64,000 bases of DNA from Nitrospirota bacterium. Lineage in GTDB: Bacteria; Nitrospirota; Thermodesulfovibrionia; Thermodesulfovibrionales; UBA1546. The number at the start of each line of letters is the position of its first letter. Within the stretch, counting starts at the first letter, position 1. Position numbers and translations under genes: made by a program. The notes below the pieces were generated by a model, which was not told the origin of the DNA, searched no databases, and saw only the letters and a list, made by a program, of their open reading frames with translations. Of the stretch, positions 61,701 through 64,000 are shown piece by piece. The DNA lies in the NCBI GenBank assembly GCA_009773185.1, contig WPIF01000001.1, positions 115,067 through 179,066 on the forward strand, read 5' to 3'.

Positions 61701-62630
61701 TTAACAAACCAATTTCAATGCATCAGGCACAATCTCTATCGTCGCCGGTGTCTTGCCGAAATAATCGCCGTCTATTTGAATACAGGCATCACCGTTAATT
61801 TCAATTTTTTCTGCCTTCAGATAAGTCATATCACTGAATTTCAGATGGTTCCCCCTGATTATCCCTGAAACATACCTGAGAATATCTGAACGTTTTCTGC
61901 CCTGCATGATAAAGGCATAGAGACTTGGTTCCTGCAGCTTTGCATCAGGCGCAACCTTGAAATGTCCTGCATATTTGGCAGCATTGCAGATTATCGCAGA
62001 ATAACCCTCGCATAGTTTGCCGTCAATATTAAAGCTTAATTTTTCAGGGTTCCAGGAGATAAATGTTTTTAAACCGCTCCAGATATATGCGCCCTTGCCT
62101 GAATATCTTTTTATTCTGCTTTTTATTCCATAAACAGCCTCACCGTCAAATCCAATCCCTGCCATAAGTAAAAAATAACGAGTGATGCCCGACCCCTGAC
62201 AGCTGACACCTGACACCTGAGCACTCAAGGTTATCTTCCCAAGACAGACATTCTGCACTTTTCCTCCAAGAGCAATATCCAGCGCTTTTTCCATAACCTC
62301 AGGTATATCGAGTTCCCTGGCCAGTACATTTGTTGTTCCAAGCGGCAGTATTGCCATCGGGATGCCGGCGTATGCAATGCCGTTAATTACCTCGTTGTAT
62401 GTTCCATCGCCTCCTGCAGCTATTATTAAAGGAACCGGCCGGGTATCGGGGATATCGGACTGGTCTTTGGATATCTCTCTCGAAAATAATTCCGCATCGC
62501 CCTTCTTGCCGGTCAGCATTAAACGGACATTGAATCCGCGGCTTTTAATTATGTCAACGGCCCTTGCAATCCTGCCTGCCGCTCCCCTGCCTGCAACCGG
62601 GTTGCCTATAAGAATTATTTTCTTTTTCAT
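61701..62630 (-). CDS. diacylglycerol kinase / YegS-like lipid kinase
   Basis: A 309-residue protein. LIGNPVAGRGAAGRIARAVDII, IAAGGDGTYNEVINGIAYAGIPMAILPLGTTNVLARELDIP are the DAG kinase catalytic signatures, with MAGIGFDGEAVYGIK further on. An in-frame insert of about 14 residues (SAQVSGVSCQGSGI) encoded by a 7-bp array lies in a loop near residue 145. The ATG overlaps the TPR gene stop (ATGA). Confidence 0.92.
   Translation of the reverse strand: MKKKIILIGNPVAGRGAAGRIARAVDIIKSRGFNVRLMLTGKKGDAELFSREISKDQSDIPDTRPVPLIIAAGGDGTYNEVINGIAYAGIPMAILPLGTTNVLARELDIPEVMEKALDIALGGKVQNVCLGKITLSAQVSGVSCQGSGITRYFLLMAGIGFDGEAVYGIKSRIKRYSGKGAYIWSGLKTFISWNPEKLSFNIDGKLCEGYSAIICNAAKYAGHFKVAPDAKLQEPSLYAFIMQGRKRSDILRYVSGIIRGNHLKFSDMTYLKAEKIEINGDACIQIDGDYFGKTPATIEIVPDALKLVC
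62193..62224. repeat. 7-bp array inside the kinase-like gene
   Basis: CCTGACA, GCTGACA, CCTGACA, CCTGAGC in exact 7-base steps, related to AGCTGAC at 22197. Translated in frame. Confidence 0.7.
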
Positions 62631-63733
62631 CTGCGCCTGAGTGGTTTCTCTCTAATCCTCTTCTGGGGAGGCGCTGCCTTACATTCTTTCATTGCTCCCA
62701 TAGCCTCATGCTTCATCTTCGCAGGAAAATTTTCACGGTTTTTTACGCTCACCAGAAATTTTTTAAGATATGGGACTGCATTATCGCAGTCTTTCATTTC
62801 TTTATAAGTCATCCCTGCCTGAAAAAGCACATCGGGCTTGTTGGGCTTTGTTCTATCCGCAAGATTAAACTCATCAAGAGCCTCTTTATACCTCGCCTCG
62901 CTTCGCAGAAGCATTCCAAGTTTCATGTGCAAAAGCGGATTGGATGTATTTAACTTTATCGCTGCCCTTAGTTCTTTTTCTGCATTTGTTTTATCGCCTT
63001 TTTTCTGATATATCATTGCAAGCAGCATATGTGCCTTCTGGTCCTCGGGACTGTTCTGAATCGCCTTTTTGAGAATAACCTCAATATCGCTCATTTCTTT
63101 TTGACTTATTCCCCTTATATCCTTCAAATCACGGAAATCAATCTTCGATGCAAGATTTCCCCAGACCTTTCTTATATCATCATTAGACTCTTCCTTTAAT
63201 AAAACTTTATCCAGCTTTTTTCTGATATCCTCAGCCTTTGATTTGTCTTTCTCCGAGGAAAGATTATTTACAAGTTTCTCTCTTTCTCTCTTTAATGATT
63301 CATTCTCTTTAAGGGCTGCATCGAGCTGTTCTTTCAGGTCTTCATTATTTTTGAAATTATTAATCTGCTCCGTTAAAGTGCTTGTGTCTATTCTGCATTT
63401 TACTTTTATAAAAATCTCCGGGCGTTCTGCCGTGCCTTTCATGTCTTCAGAGACTATCTCTGCCTCTAAAATCCCGGCTGAGTATGCCCTAACCTCGTCC
63501 CTGCTCAATGCCATGTTTTTTACTTCCGTGAGGCTTTCTATATATGTTCCTGCCGTATCAAGCGCCTTTCTTTTGGCCTCCTGCACAACAATACGCCGGG
63601 CGTCTATCTTGCTGTCATTATCCCCAATGATATAACTTGAGTCTGCTTCAATAACCTTTATCTCAGCGTTTACTGATTCATTCAACAACCCTGTGAGCAC
63701 TATACATGCAACCATGCCAAGAAATATTTTCAT
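62627..63733 (-). CDS. secreted coiled-coil TPR protein
   Basis: From ATG 63733 (after GGGGGGCG), 368 residues: signal peptide MKIFLGMVACIVLTGLLNESVNA; a domain with AEIKVIEADSSYIIGDNDSKIDARRIVVQEAKRKAL similar to the FlgT/LPP20-type N-terminus; a coiled coil (about 130-180); and three to four TPR units (230-350). Basic C-terminus. It may be an outer-membrane or periplasmic assembly factor. Confidence 0.8.
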   Translation of the reverse strand: MKIFLGMVACIVLTGLLNESVNAEIKVIEADSSYIIGDNDSKIDARRIVVQEAKRKALDTAGTYIESLTEVKNMALSRDEVRAYSAGILEAEIVSEDMKGTAERPEIFIKVKCRIDTSTLTEQINNFKNNEDLKEQLDAALKENESLKREREKLVNNLSSEKDKSKAEDIRKKLDKVLLKEESNDDIRKVWGNLASKIDFRDLKDIRGISQKEMSDIEVILKKAIQNSPEDQKAHMLLAMIYQKKGDKTNAEKELRAAIKLNTSNPLLHMKLGMLLRSEARYKEALDEFNLADRTKPNKPDVLFQAGMTYKEMKDCDNAVPYLKKFLVSVKNRENFPAKMKHEAMGAMKECKAAPPQKRIREKPLRRR

Positions 63734-64000
63734 GTGACGCCCCCCTCTCCCTGATTTTTTAATTATAGCCAATAACTATCTTCCTTGCCATACTATAAAC
63801 ATAGTTCTGTATGGTCTGCATATCATATTGCATATTGCATACTGCAAAATTATATGCACATCAAAATTCATGCCATGTATTTTTTTATATACTGCGGCAA
63901 GTGCCAGTTGCCTCATAATAAAATGTTACCGAAGGCTCGTTGACTCAACGTGTTTTTTATAATACAGAGAGAAGATTTTTTTCAGCTTCTCTTCCATGCC
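63734..64000. other. upstream region with a 7-bp array, no gene seen
   Basis: No frame of note. At 63817-63850 units CATATTG, CATATTG, CATACTG run in 7-base steps, the last member of the window-wide array family. Confidence 0.6.

Overview
The window reads as chromosomal DNA of an uncultured anaerobic or microaerophilic bacterium, most likely of the phylum Nitrospirota (Thermodesulfovibrio-like). This is an inference from gene content and sequence style: short ThiC, archaeal-type S-adenosylmethionine synthetase, a DksA-like protein behind frr, ACR3 arsenite efflux, and many c-type and molybdenum-cofactor accessory genes. No rRNA, tRNA, CRISPR array, insertion-sequence transposase or replication origin was seen.

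Layout. Positions 1-13842 form a minus-strand surface-polysaccharide cluster: nucleotide-sugar enzymes (gmd, fcl, two extended SDR epimerases, a DegT aminotransferase, a CMP-sugar type cytidylyltransferase), glycosyltransferase 2, a split TMTC-like membrane/TPR pair, a B12-binding radical SAM protein, a YdcF-like protein, and a NusG-like antiterminator beside a winged-helix regulator with a palindromic operator on its start codon. Two members are decayed: an oxidoreductase without its Rossmann half, and a 43-codon stump of a 4,6-dehydratase. Positions 14053-18050 carry an HD protein and the thiamine operon thiS-thiG-thiE-thiC behind a TPP riboswitch whose terminator and antiterminator are visible. 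Positions 18095-25005 hold a Fic/Doc toxin-antitoxin pair, larB, a lipoprotein hydrolase and the lipid operon DUF177-rpmF-plsX-fabH-gpsA. At 25091-25765 lies a DUF1573/c-type cytochrome fusion interrupted by one in-frame TGA exactly at a conserved cysteine, the best candidate for something undescribed. Positions 25928-35256 are mixed metabolism (aminopropyltransferase-like protein, MFS, SUI1, S1/CvfB-like protein, methionine adenosyltransferase, pgi, AtpI/AtpZ, hemL). Positions 35482-38918 are the rpsB-tsf-pyrH-frr operon with a 49-codon gene and a DksA-like protein. Then follow truA, HD-GYP, hisD, a Sua5/YrdC protein, a possible integron-like cassette (43821-44803), glgX, ccdA, MogA, MOSC, a lipid-linked sugar module (GT2, flippase-like protein, PAP2-GT39 fusion), an arsenic/rhodanese island (53477-57328) with remnants, malic enzyme, an AAA ATPase and a diacylglycerol-kinase-like gene.

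Two repeat families run across the whole window. The first is a 97-142 bp palindromic element with eight full copies and one degenerate copy. Its outer arms differ in sequence but stay complementary within each copy, around a conserved core with a small GNA-loop hairpin. One copy reads into the 3' end of thiS and buries the Gly-Gly tail that ThiS needs. The second is a set of short tandem arrays with a 7-bp period, found between genes and in frame inside truA, the kinase-like gene, the TMTC-like gene and the PAP2-GT39 gene. Several genes (the winged-helix regulator, hisD, malic enzyme) have a promoter placed so that transcription should start at the start codon, suggesting leaderless mRNAs.
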